The position numbers were made by a program, and so were the translations under genes. The notes under the pieces are model-generated. The model ran no database searches, was not told the DNA's origin, and saw nothing but the letters and a program-made list of their open reading frames with translations. DNA of 64,000 nt from NCBI GenBank assembly GCA_905221605.1, contig CAJNDS010002155.1:1-64000 (forward strand). The letters run 5' to 3'. Source of the DNA: Symbiodinium natans (taxonomy: Eukaryota > Sar > Dinophyceae > Suessiales > Symbiodiniaceae). Shown in pieces: positions 52,224 through 61,694 of the stretch (its first letter is position 1; each line of letters begins with the position of its first letter).

Positions 52224-52280
52224 GTTCCCCAAAACGTCCAGTCAACTCCTCTTCACATCCTCAAAGCTGATAACCTCTAG
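52224..52280 (+). CDS. Terminal exon, product unknown
   Basis: After CTCTCAG; 18 codons VPQNVQSTPLHILKADNL and TAG. Confidence 0.42.
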   Translation, partial: VPQNVQSTPLHILKADNL

Positions 52281-52467
52281 CGCCCGAAGCTTCCCTATGC
52301 ACCCTCCGAAAAGCCTAGACCCCTGCAACCCCGTAAAGCCTAACACCCTAGACCCTCCCCTAAACCCTTAAACCCCAACACGCTAACATCCTAAACCCTA
52401 CTGAACCCCCTAAGCCCTACCCTAAACCCTAAACCCTCCCTAAACCCTACAACCCAAAACCGCTAAC

Positions 52468-52563
52468 TCTCTTCCGCGAGAGTCCTTGCCTCGGCGCGGG
52501 CGAGCTCCAGAGCCCACCGGCGGAGGGCTCCGGGCGTTCCATCCTGGAGACAAGCTTTTGGGC
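52468..52563 (-). CDS. Exon, product unknown
   Basis: After AACAAG; reads KACLQDGTPGALRRWALELA then RAEARTLAEE, donor GTTAGC. Helical. Confidence 0.58.
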
Positions 52564-52668
52564 CTTGTTTGGCCTTCCCTAAACCCTGAACCCTAGAGCC
52601 GAAACGCTGATCCCTAAACCCTAAACCCTATAGGCTTCACATCAGTTGCTCCAGGGGGCGCCGCAGAG

Positions 52669-53575
52669 GTTGGGAACCCTCAAGAAAGGGCTTTCTGGTG
52701 CATGTACCCGAACTTAAGAGTGGTTGATGGTAGCTTAGGGAAAAATATTAATTCCAAGCCATATAAACCCTAGAAGCCCCATACCCCTACCTGATCCTTT
52801 GCTCCAGAAACCCCCCCTAAACCCTAGACTCTAAACCCTAAACCCTAAACCCTAAACCCTAAACCCTAAACCCTAAACCCTAAACCCTAAACCCTAAACC
52901 CTAAACCCTAAACCCTATAAACCCTAAACCCCAAACCCCAAACCCTAAACCCTAACCCCTCAGTTGCATAGCATCGAGGCTCCTCCAGGTCGGCAAGCCC
53001 AGCCTGCGAGGTTCCGAAGACCATCAGGGAAGCCCCTTTTTGATCTTTTTTGGGTTCAGGGTTTAGGGTTTAGGGTTTAGGGTTTAGGGTTTACGGCAAA
53101 GGCTCTGTCACCCCTAGGAGCCCCCAAGCGGAACCCCATAAGCAAGCTTTGCTGAGTCCCGCCGAGTTCCACTTCAAAGGGCAACTACTTCGACTACGTT
53201 TAGGGTCTAGGGTGGAATGATGGGATCGGAATTCGACCGCAACAACACATCGGGTTTAGGGGATATAGGCCTTACGTTTAGGGATGATTCGGGATCTGGC
53301 AATTGGAACACCATGGAAGGAACGAGCAACCACGCAAAGATATGGATGCGAACAGAGACCGCGATGGGGGAGGGAGGAAGAATGAGCGCCATATGCACAG
53401 GGAGAGAAGAAGAAGGAGAAGGGAGAAGGGAGAATGGAGAAGGGGAAGAGGAAGGGGACGGAGAAGCACAAGAAGAGAAAGAGCGCACCTCGAGCTCCTC
53501 GTGGCCAAAGAGCCGCCAGAGGCAGTCCAAGATCAAGCCAGTGGCGCGGTCGCCTCCTGCGAGCTCTGGGGGGAG
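52669..53575 (+). CDS. Multi-exon gene, Arg/Glu-rich 3' exon
   Basis: 52669-about 52730 (VGNPQERAFWCMYPNLRVV), 52989-53060 (VGKPSLRGSEDHQGSPFLIF, donor GTTTAGGG), 53143-53197 (QALLSPAEFHFKGQLLRL, donor GTTTAGGG), then about 53300-53575 (RERRRRRREKGEWRRGRGRG, STRRERAHLELLVAKEPPEA, VQDQASGAVASCELWGE, donor GTAAGG). 53060/53143 keep phase. The last exon has a basic RE/RG-rich stretch like RNA-binding linkers, inferred from composition only. Confidence 0.55.
52820..52920 (-). repeat. CCCTAAA array
   Basis: About 14 heptamers in an intron of the plus gene, here C-rich on the coding strand. Confidence 0.95.
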
Positions 53576-53913
53576 GTAAGGGGGGGAGAAGAAGTGGGGG
53601 GGCTCCGGCCTGATGAAAGACCGCAGAAAGACCCTAACCCCTAAACCCTGAACCCTATGCTCTGAAGCTTAAGGTCTTTGGACATTTCAACCTGAGCCCC
53701 ACAGAAAGCCGAAATAACCTTTAGGAGGGCATGTGGATGTCGGTCTGTACGGTTTGGGCTCCCTGCGTTAGGGGCTACAAACCGCTTGGACATAAGCTCG
53801 CAATACCCCCTGTGGCCAAAATGACCAGAATACCCACGTGGCTACAACCAACCCCAAACCCAATACCCTAAACCCCTAAATCGCCACCTGCAACCCCTAA
53901 CGTCAACTTCAAC

Positions 53914-53993
53914 CTTCCCTCCCCCAATGATGAACTGGAGCCCTGCCCAAGGCGAGGGTTCAGGGAAGCGGTGAGGAATCCTTTGATGAAATC
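53914..53993 (-). CDS. Exon, product unknown
   Basis: After AAACTAG; reads DFIKGFLTASLNPRLGQGSS then SSLGEG, donor GTTGAA. Confidence 0.5.
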
Positions 53994-54119
53994 CTAGTTT
54001 TTGGAGAGCTAAGCACAAGGAGACCCTACACAGCAGCAACTTTCAAAGGCAGCCGGCTTTAGCAAGTCATGGCACCCGAAACCCTACCCCTAAACCCTGA
54101 GCCCGGAACTAGAACCTTT

Positions 54120-54215
54120 CTGAATTCCAGCTCCTCCATCCACACAGCCGATGAGCGTTGGCGAGTCCATCGCCCTGCTCATCAAGCCCTAAGCCCTCAA
54201 CTTGAAATCTCAACC
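54120..54215. CDS. Coding island, strand uncertain
   Basis: Plus reads SSIHTADERWRVHRPAHQAL; minus reads GDGLANAHRLCGWRSWNSER with donor GTTCTAG. Not decidable. Confidence 0.3.
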
Positions 54216-54331
54216 CCTAGACCCCGAGCCCGAATCCTTACTTCGAGGGTTGTTGCCCTCAACCCTATAAACCTCCAATACTCTTATCCAATACTCTTAT
54301 CCTTATTCAGGAACTCCCAAAAAGGATTCAA

Positions 54332-54640
54332 GGTCCCGCCTCCCCCCCCTGCTTTCTATGTCCGAGGGGGGCTTTATGATGGGAGCGGGTATCGTGAAGG
54401 CTTGCAGATCGACCTTGAACCAGAAGACCAGTGAACCCGCATTCTTGTGTGTCTAGAAAGTCTCCTAGAAACCCTAAACGCCCTATGAACCCTATGAACC
54501 CGAAAATCCTTCTTGTTTGGACACTCAGCTTGACTGAAGGGGCGATTTTTTCTGGTAGAGTCTGGGGAGGTAGACGGGGATCCTATGACAGCCCCTGAAC
54601 CTGAAGCCCCAAAAGGTGATGACAAAACCTTCAACCCCTA
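54332..54640 (+). CDS. Two plus exons, product unknown
   Basis: 54332-54434 reads VPPPPPAFYVRGGLYDGSGY then REGLQIDLEPEDQ and TGA. 54561-54640 reads SGEVDGDPMTAPEPEAPKGD, open to TAA or spliced at GTGATG. Acidic; they may belong to different genes. Confidence 0.48.
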
Positions 54641-54757
54641 ACACGGAGTTTAGGGTTTAGGGTGAAGAGTTAAGGGTTTAGAGTTTAAGGGTTAAGGGTT
54701 TAAGGGTTAAGGGTCTAAAGGGTTTAAGGGTTAAGGGTTAAGGGTTTAGGGTTTAAC

Positions 54758-55175
54758 TTTAAGTGAGCCGAAGTCTTGAGTTCCCTGGAGTCTGAGGCTC
54801 GTTGATTCGCCGGGTCTGCCCTGCGGGCTCGAGGTTAGGACGCCATGCGGGTGTCAAGCAGCGTTTCAGGGCGTGTCACCCTAAACCCGAAACCCTAAAC
54901 CCTAAACCCTAAACCCTAAACCCTAGACCGCTTCAGGGCTCTTAGGCTCAATGCTCTGGCTCTCCGGTAGTGATCTAATATCTTTGAAGGGGCTAGGGTG
55001 GCAGGCCTGATGGGTTTAGGCTTGCATCCCCATCTCGTAAGGTTCCAGTACCGCGGTGTACGTCTCAACATGCCCCACTGACCCTAAACCCTAAACCCTA
55101 AACCCTAAACCCGACACCCTACCTCCGTTCGAGCCAAAGTTGAGGTCGAGTTCCGCAGTTGGGGCGCTGCAACTC
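54758..55175 (-). CDS. Three minus exons, product unknown
   Basis: 55123-55175 (ELQRPNCGTRPQLWLER, donor GTAGGG), 54929-55006 (PATLAPSKILDHYRRARALS, donor GTCTAGGG), 54758-54820 (GRPGESTSLRLQGTQDFGSL, donor GTTAAAC). 55123 ends phase 2 and 54929 begins with one base, so they join in frame. An island at 55028-55052 (TYTAVLEPYEMGMQ) lies between. Confidence 0.58.
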
Positions 55176-55271
55176 CTGAAACAACCTATTAACCTACCCG
55201 GCACCCCAAAAAAAACTGATGGGGTTTAGGGCTTTCGGCACAGAATGCGCAACAGGGAGAGAGGAAGATGG

Positions 55272-55275
<4 letters not shown>

Positions 55276-55319
<44 letters not shown>

Positions 55320-55345
55320 GGAGAGAGAGGGAGGGAGGAGGGTTC
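55276..55345. repeat. (GA)n
   Basis: GA dinucleotides with GAGGGAG interruptions. Confidence 0.95.
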
Positions 55346-55539
55346 AGGGTTTAGGGTTCCGGGGCTTCAGGTTTTTGCTACCTTTTTGAATGGGGTGTAG
55401 GGCGAAAGGCTATAGGACTTAGGCGAACTTTTCCGGAATGGGTTTTGCAGGGAACCTAACCCCCTTACCCAATAGTTTTGGACATGGTTTAGGGCTGGTG
55501 AAAAGGAATGAAGAGACCCCCCACTCTCTCCCTCTCCCT

Positions 55540-55690
55540 CTCCCCCTCCCCCTCCCCCTCTCCCCCTCTCCCTCTCCCTCTCCTCCTTCCTTCCTTCGCA
55601 CATAGTTCCCCGTGAAGGGGACCGCCCGGATGGGCGTGCTCTTGCAGTCTGTCCCTCTCTCTCTCTCTCTGTCTCTCTCTGTCTGAGATT
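55540..55690. repeat. CTCCCC/CTCT low-complexity
   Basis: Pyrimidine-rich; the overlapping Arg/Glu frames at 55367-55718 are probably artefacts, although 55420-55480 minus could be coding. Confidence 0.7.
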
Positions 55691-55845
55691 CAAGACGGGC
55701 CGCGCGCAGAGACTCCAATGCCCCTTAAGACACGTTTTTTGAACATGAACTCATTATAGACATAACATTAGGACCCTGAAATTTCGTAAGGAGTATTGAA
55801 GTTACAACCCCAAAGCACGATCGACTCTTCCGCAATCATACCTAG

Positions 55846-55897
55846 GATGCAGACGGCTACAAAGCCGAGCTCGGAAGGGGGGACCAGCCGCAACAAG
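55846..55897 (+). CDS. Exon, product unknown
   Basis: After ACCTAG; reads DADGYKAELGRGDQPQQ, donor GTTTTT. Confidence 0.5.
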
Positions 55898-56034
55898 GTT
55901 TTTTTCTGATGCGCGGCATGACTCGGCATCAGGTCCTCCTACGATGGTCCCAAAGCCATATAGGTCCACAAGGGACCCTAAACCCTTAACCCTTACCCTT
56001 AACCCTAAACCCTAAACCCTAAACCCTTGGGCCA

Positions 56035-56165
56035 CTCAGCACACGCAGCGCTTGTCAAAGTCTCGGAGGGTCAGCTCAGGTGAGCTCCACCCTCAGCGTG
56101 CCCGTGGGCAGAAGGGTCTCCGACTGAACTCGCAGGCTCCTTTGGACCTCCCTCTCAGACAAGAC
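56035..56165 (-). CDS. Terminal coding island with frame conflict
   Basis: Minus reads EVQRSLRVQSETLLPTGTLR, then in another frame LTLRDFDKRCVC and TGA. No plausible intron separates them; strand or frame may be wrong. Confidence 0.4.
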
Positions 56166-56239
56166 TACCGCTTTTTATGGTTGAAAAAGCTAGGGTTTGG
56201 GGTCACTCCTCCTCTCTCTGCGAGCAAAGCCTTCGAAGG

Positions 56240-56242
<3 letters not shown>

Positions 56243-56285
<43 letters not shown>
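56243..56285. repeat. (CT)n
   Basis: About 20 CT units. Confidence 0.96.
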
Positions 56286-56289
<4 letters not shown>

Positions 56290-56479
56290 TCAACCCAAAA
56301 AAGCCTAAAACCCTTAACACCCGAGCCCTACAAGCCTGTAAGCCCTAAAACCCTCAACAGCCCTAGAGCCTGATAAGCCCTATAAGCTGCTACAAGCCCT
56401 AAACCCCCTTAAAACCCCTAAACCCTAAACCCTAAACCCCCTTAAACCACCTAAACCCTACGAACCCTATGAGCCCTAC

Positions 56480-56542
56480 TGGGCCGCCGGCCGAGCCCTG
56501 CAGCGTCCACTTCCGATGCACCACATCGCGGGAGCCCACCGC
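56480..56542 (-). CDS. Exon, product unknown
   Basis: After CCATGAG, 21 codons: AVGSRDVVHRKWTLQGSAGG plus P, donor GTAGGG. Confidence 0.55.
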
Positions 56543-56576
56543 CTCATGGGTTCAATTCAGGCATGGGATGAAAGGG

Positions 56577-56835
56577 GTAGGGTTTAGGGTTTAGGGTTTA
56601 GAATTTAGGGTCTATAGGTTAGGGTTTAGGGTTTAGGGTTTAGGGTTTAGGGTTTAGGGTTTAGGGTTTAGGGTTTAGGGTTTAGGGTTTAGGGCTTAGG
56701 GTTTAGTGTTTAGGGTTTAGGGCTTAGGGTTTACGGTTTAGGGTTTAGGTTTTCGGGTTTAGGGCTTAGGGTTTAGGCTTAGGGTCTTCTAGGGTCTAGG
56801 GTCTAGCGTCTAGGGTCTAAGGTCTAGGGTTTAGG
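56577..56835 (+). repeat. TTTAGGG/TCTAGGG mosaic
   Basis: About 35 units, with TCTAGGG variants at the 3' end. No gene inside. Confidence 0.94.
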
Positions 56836-56886
56836 GTGCAAGGCAGGTAGGGGGCCCCCAAGCTTTTCTCCCCTAGAAGCCCTCAC

Positions 56887-56917
56887 CCGGCTGCTTCAAC
56901 ACCCGTTTGATCCGTGA
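56887..56917 (-). CDS. Short exon, product unknown
   Basis: After CACCGAG; SRIKRVLKQP then donor GTGAGG. Confidence 0.42.
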
Positions 56918-57136
56918 CTCGGTGCGAGGGTGCAAGGGAAAGAGAAACTTCGGGCTCAGGCTTCTGTTGCTTCGGGCTTGTAAGTCTTGTAACTAGGGTG
57001 TTAGGGTTTTTGTCGGGGATCGACCTTAGAGGAAGGCATGGGGATTAGGTTTCGGGCCGGCCAGCAGCCCTAAGCCGCACATCCCAGGCCCCATAATGCT
57101 TCTTGAAGCGCCCGGGCCCGACCCGAAACCCTGTAC

Positions 57137-57180
57137 CTTGGAGTTACATAAGCCCTGAGCATTGGGGGGCGCCGGCGCTC
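57137..57180 (-). CDS. Exon, product unknown
   Basis: After TTCTAG; ERRRPPMLRAYVTP, donor GTACAG. Next island 57048-57100 (IMGPGMCGLGLLAGP) would join in phase. Confidence 0.45.
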
Positions 57181-57429
57181 CTAGAACTCAGACTTAAACC
57201 GCCCAAACCCTAAAGCCCAAAGCCTAACCCTGAACCCGAAGCCCTGCACACTAAAACACGAACTCGAACATACCATGCGTTGATCGACATGTAGACTCGA
57301 AAACCCTAAACAGCACCCCGCTACTGTAAACCCAATGTCTCTAAACCCTAACCCCAGACCCCAGACCCAAACCCTAAACCACAAACCCTAAACCCTAAAC
57401 CCAAAGCCTGGACACGCAATTCTGAGCAG

Positions 57430-57492
57430 TTGACGGCGCCCCAAGGCGTTGAGAGGACTCGCCTGGGCTGGCTGGCTTTGGGGGGCTCTCGG
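57430..57492 (+). CDS. Exon before a telomere-type donor
   Basis: After TGAGCAG, 21 codons: LTAPQGVERTRLGWLALGGS plus R; ends at GTTTAGGG. Confidence 0.55.
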
Positions 57493-57916
57493 GTTTAGGG
57501 CCTAAAGATTAGGGTCTAGGGCTTCAGGGGGCTTCAGGGTTTTGGGGTTCTAAGGTTTCGGGCTCAGGGTTTTGAATGGTTCAGGATTTTGATTGAGTTT
57601 AGAGGCATTGGCGACATACGGCCCAGGGGACGGGTTTCAGGGCGGGAAGAGTTCGGGTGCTTAGACCCTAAACCCTAAACCCTAAACCCTAAGCCCTAAA
57701 CCCTAAACCCTAAACCCTAAACTTAGGGCTTCGGGCCTCCGGTTTCTCTCCGGTGGCTTGCGATCAAGAGCCATGGTCCCTGTTTTTGTACAGGCTCGTG
57801 AAGGTCTCCGGGCCCTAAACCCTAATCCCGGTTACCCTAAACCGCCTAAACCCTAAACAAGGGCTCAACGTGCTTCATGTTATTGGTCTTGTTTTCTTCT
57901 TCTTTTGGGCAGGGGA

Positions 57917-58151
57917 AGCCACAGGGGGAGGTCGATTTGGCAGGTGGAAGCCTGCCGAAACCCGAAGCTCCAAAATCTCAAACGCGGAGGCTGGGTAGGG
58001 TTTAACTCACACGCTGAAACCTCGCCCTTCAGCCTTCTGCCTACGAGCAAGCTTCAGGTAGCCCAACAGGGCCCAGATGAACCTCAAAAGCCCCCCGAAA
58101 GATGCTCGACGCAGCTAAGCTGCGCCAGCCCAGGCAGCACGGCTCGTTGAG
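57917..58151 (+). CDS. Two plus exons, product unknown
   Basis: 57917-57994 reads PQGEVDLAGGSLPKPEAPKS, donor GTAGGG. About 58030-58151 reads LQVAQQGPDEPQKPPERCST then QLSCASPGSTAR and TGA. Junction phase not proven. Confidence 0.48.
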
Positions 58152-58359
58152 ACATCTCCATGGCACGCCCATGCTGCCTTCGCAAAACGCTCGGGACGAG
58201 TCCAATATAGATACCTTTCATGCAAAAAAAGAAACTGAACACAACATACGCCTACAGCAAAATCGGTATACACATACAGATGTATCTACAGAAGGATTAT
58301 GAAAAACAGTGGAACTATTGGCAATTATTCCTGCTGCTGTATCAGGCTCAGGCATTTGG

Positions 58360-58425
58360 TGGGGGGGGGGGGGGGGTCGCTCAACCCGGAGCCTGAAGAC
58401 CTACAACCCCCCCCCCCCCCCCCCA
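58360..58425. repeat. G run and C run about 30 bp apart
   Basis: About 17 G at 58360-58376 and about 17 C at 58409-58425; could form a hairpin. Confidence 0.9.
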
Positions 58426-58616
58426 TGCTCCTATTTACAAACGTCACACCCTGATACTCACCCTTTCAGCCATATACCCGAAAAACCCTTAGAAATTCTG
58501 AAGCCTATAAACCCCAAAAGCCCTAAACCCTAACCATGAAGCCCTAGATGTTGGGGTTTGGGGCTTAGGGCTAGGCCCCAGAAGGCGTAAACCATCCAAC
58601 CATACAAGCCCTAAAC

Positions 58617-58667
58617 CCAAAAATGCCAAAGCCCAATGCCCCAAAGCATAAGCAACGGACTTTGTGG
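58617..58667 (-). CDS. Hydrophobic exon before a telomere-type donor
   Basis: After CGCCAG; TKSVAYALGHWALAFL then GTTTAGGG. Possible membrane segment. Confidence 0.48.
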
Positions 58668-58770
58668 CTGGCGGCACACGTCATAAAACCCTAAACCCTA
58701 AACCCTAAAAACCCTAAACACCCTAAACACCCTAAACCCAACAAACCCTAAACACCCTAAACCCTAAAAC

Positions 58771-58863
58771 CCCATGTGGCCTGTCATGGAGTGGCGACTC
58801 GAAGTGCGCCAGCTCATGAGCAAAGCTGACGGACCAGAAGCTGACTGCCTGCGCATCTTGAAT
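58771..58863 (-). CDS. Exon with HELAH (HExxH) motif
   Basis: After TTCTTAG, exactly 31 codons: IQDAQAVSFWSVSFAHELAH then FESPLHDRPHG, ending at GTTTTAGGG. HELAH fits the zinc-metallopeptidase HExxH signature, preceded by small/hydrophobic residues as in a motif helix. One exon cannot prove a peptidase. The intron upstream is an inverted-repeat element (58870-58962). Confidence 0.6.
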
Positions 58864-58869
58864 CTAAGA

Positions 58870-58962
58870 ATACCAGGATGGTATTTAGGAATTAGGGTTT
58901 AGGGCCTTATAATCCCCAAAAAGGCCCTTTTAAGGGAATATAGGGTATGATCGCCCATCCTG
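58870..58962. mobile_element. TIR element with perfect 11-bp ends
   Basis: TACCAGGATGG at the left and CCATCCTGGTA at the right; interior CCCCAAAAAGGCCC. It abuts the acceptor of the HELAH exon. Confidence 0.82.
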
Positions 58963-59203
58963 GTAAGTCAACGTACCCCAAACCCAAACCCCTTAACCTC
59001 CAAAAGCAGAGTATAAGGAAGGATTTTACCCACATCCCTTAATGTCGTTTAAGGGGTATGCCCACAGGGCATGTTGAATATTTCTTGGATTGAGCCATGT
59101 TGGTATACTGCTCTAGGACGCTAGGCTTAGCGTTATAGTTATAATGCTTGGGGCGTTAATTCCTTGAATGGGATCCGAAAGAGGAATTGTATTCTATCCC
59201 CAG

Positions 59204-59371
59204 GGCCACACCGGCATCCCTGACATCAACCGTTTTGTACACCGATGTAAGGATTGTGCTAGGGGTGGGGAGTGCTTTAAAGGGCTTGCGGTACTTTGGG
59301 AATTATCAACCCCTTCTGTTCACCAGGACTCCTGTTACAGCCCCAAGAACTTCGAACCTTATCGGGGCTGA
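59204..59371 (+). CDS. Cys-rich terminal exon, product unknown
   Basis: After TCCCCAG, 55 codons: GHTGIPDINRFVHRCKDCAR, GGECFKGLAVLWELSTPSVH, QDSCYSPKNFEPYRG and TGA. CKDC...C pattern; no family recognised. Confidence 0.52.
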   Translation, partial: GHTGIPDINRFVHRCKDCARGGECFKGLAVLWELSTPSVHQDSCYSPKNFEPYRG

Positions 59372-59710
59372 TAGGGCTAATGGCTAAGAGCTTAGCCGGT
59401 TTCAGGTTTGGGGGTTTGTCTAAGGCTCCATCCCTAGACACTTTGAAGCCCTGAAAGAGCCCAGTGTGGTCTCGGGTTAAACTTGGAGTTTAGGGTAAAC
59501 ATGTCACATACATAGTCTAGCTGAATTCGCGAGGATCCCAGATTTGACATGTCCGTTGCGCACCCGCCCATGTTCTGATAATTGTAACGTACGATCCGTC
59601 AACGGCAGAGGGGTTGGTCTCTGAGGATTTGGGGGTCTAAGTCTTCCAGTCGCTTGGGGGCCTTGGGGGCCCAAATGAACCCTAAAATTGGGCCTTTACT
59701 CCTGTAATCC

Positions 59711-60255
59711 CTATTCAGGTATATCAGCCAGAAACCCCACAGTCTGTTTCACATCACGCGCCTCCTCCCAGTTGCTCGCATGGTTCTCCTGGAACCAATG
59801 TTTAGGGTTTGGGGTTTAGGGGGCAGACAAGCATGAAGATCTTGCAGCTAGGGCCTCCGGTGTCTGTTCTTGCGTACGGAATACCGAGAGTATCTATGTG
59901 TCGGGTCTTCCCTGGCGTATCAAAGAGGGTCAGGCAGGGCCTCTAGGGATCCCTGCAAGAAGCTCGCCAATCTCTTGCTACAGAACAGCCAGATACCAGT
60001 AGCTCTGCACTCCAACCGCTAAGCTCGATTCTTGGGTGGAAAGCCTCTAGTTTCGGGTTTTTTCCAGTCCACCCTAAGGCTCTTTTGAACCCCAATGTAG
60101 GTATGATTTGTATGCTTGGAGCCTTAGGGTTCAGGCTTTCCGAAAGGGACGGAAGCCGTTCACGCGCAGCGCACTTTTGAAATCCAGTGCTCAGCGACAT
60201 CGCGCGGCTCCTCCCCAGGGACCCCGGAAGACCCAATCAGCCACTCCGGGGCCCA
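59711..60255 (-). CDS. Gene with DTPG-containing exon, product unknown
   Basis: Exons: 60175-60255 (WAPEWLIGSSGVPGEEPRDV then AEHWISK, donor GTGCGC), 59829-59942 (RPCLTLFDTPGKTRHIDTLG then IPYARTDTGGPSCKIFML, donor GTCTGC), 59711-59788 (ENHASNWEEARDVKQTVGFL then ADIPE, TAG). The last junction is phase 0 to 0. A further exon may lie at 59985-60045 (RLSTQESSLAVGVQSYW). DTPG is not enough to call a GTPase. Confidence 0.62.
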
Positions 60256-60398
60256 CTGAAACTTGGGCCACTTTGGCGGTTCATGGGCACGAGAAAGTAG
60301 GGTTCTGAGTAGGGCAACTATGGTTTTAACCGTATAACCCCTTATTTTGCAGGGTACTTATAAGTAGGGTTCAAATGGGCTCTAAGTAGGGAATTAGG

Positions 60399-60680
60399 GT
60401 GTTCAACGCCTTAGCAACCTCTAATCTTATACGTACCCATATGAACCTCCAAGCACCCTCCCGCTGCGCTCACGAAGCCAGCGCCGAGACTCCTGCGATA
60501 GGGGTGGAGCAGCCCAGGAGCCCTCCAAGGAACACTAAGACCACAATGTGCTCAGTGTGGGATTTTTTTTGGGGGATCCTATGCTGCCTTTCTACGACTG
60601 TGTGTGTGTATGTAGTTTTTGCGATGAGTAAGTTACCAACTCTGCAACCGGATCACAGCTTGGGTATTCTGAAATCATAG
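60399..60680. CDS. Coding island, strand uncertain
   Basis: Minus 60440-60496 reads ESRRWLRERSGRVLGGSYG with donor GTACGT. Plus has a 93-codon frame ending in a hydrophobic stretch, FFWGILCCLSTTVCVYVVFA. Either may be real. Confidence 0.35.
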
Positions 60681-60883
60681 GCCCGCACCCTCTGCCCAAA
60701 CCCTAGGCCCTAGGCACGTAAACTCGAAGGGACTTGGGATTTATAACTGCAAGAAGCAATCATAGACTATTCTAATTCTCTTTATGAGGATCAAGAATAT
60801 TACACCCTAAACCCTAAACCCTAAACCCCAAACCCGAAACCCGAAACCCTAAACCCTAAACCCGAAACCTATTGCTTCTAAAC

Positions 60884-60961
60884 CGACTTGAAGCAGCCTT
60901 GATCACTTCATCGGTTGTCCTCAGCAAGCCCGTGATGCAGCGGATGGAAGCTCGATGACGC
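60884..60961 (-). CDS. Exon, product unknown
   Basis: After CGTAAG; RHRASIRCITGLLRTTDEVI then KAASS, donor GTTTAGA. Confidence 0.55.
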
Positions 60962-61134
60962 CTTACGGAGGCAGGGGCTGAAGGTTTGGGGGTTGGGGGG
61001 GTTAGGGTTTAGGGTTTAGGGTTTCGGGTTTAGGGGGGGTTTCGGTAACAGGGTTTAAGGTGCTGTGAAAGTCTGACGTCGTGGCTTCTGGCTTTCGGGG
61101 GCAGAACTCTAAGGGTAGTTAGCTACCTGGTGCC

Positions 61135-61376
61135 TTAGTATGGGCCTTTAGAAGGGTACAACTTACATGCCCCTCATTTTTTCCCCTATACAAACTGACG
61201 GCCCATACATCAGAACCCCTGTCGAGTAGGTTAGGGACCATATTAAGGGCCCATGCAACTACCCTCAGAAGAAGGTAGGGAGCTCTCTAACATGGTCCCC
61301 TTCTGGGGTTTCTACTATGACACAGAGCCTTGTGTTGAGGAGTCCCAAAAGGGACCCGTACATTAGAGAACTAAAC
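61135..61376. mobile_element. Family F-like then family G-like elements
   Basis: 61135-61265 shares TAGTATGGGCC/GGGCCCATGCAACTA ends with 10224-10350. 61283-61376 has GAGCTCTCTAACATGGTCCC and GGGACCCGTACATTAGAGAA ends of family G. Confidence 0.6.
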
Positions 61377-61518
61377 CCTTAACCCAAAACCTATCTGAAT
61401 GCCCAAGCCCAACACCCTAAGCCTAACACGTGTCTGAAGAGGTTCGGCGACTAGGCTTAGGGGTTCATCGGGTTTAGGGTTTAAGCGTTCAGGGCTTTAA
61501 GGTTCTAGGGCTTAGGCT

Positions 61519-61588
61519 TCATGATTTCGGGTGGTTCAAGCGGCCACCGCCAGAAGGTTCCAATAAATTGTCGTGAACATGGGAGACC
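61519..61588 (-). CDS. Terminal exon, product unknown
   Basis: After ACTCTTCAG; VSHVHDNLLEPSGGGRLNHP then KS and TGA. Confidence 0.48.
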
Positions 61589-61694
61589 CTGAAGAGTCAT
61601 TAGGGTTTCCTTTGTATACCCAAAAAAGAGACACCTAACCTTCGAACAGCACCCCCCTCCCCCCTCCCCAAATGGAACAGTAGAACTGTCAACT

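Noticed and set aside
53303-53480. RS-domain splicing factor
   Set aside because: The Arg/Glu-rich stretch follows GA-rich DNA and has few RS dipeptides; only composition supports it.
59829-59942. GTPase G3 box (DTPG)
   Set aside because: No P-loop or N/TKxD motif in the joined exons; a single short motif is not enough.
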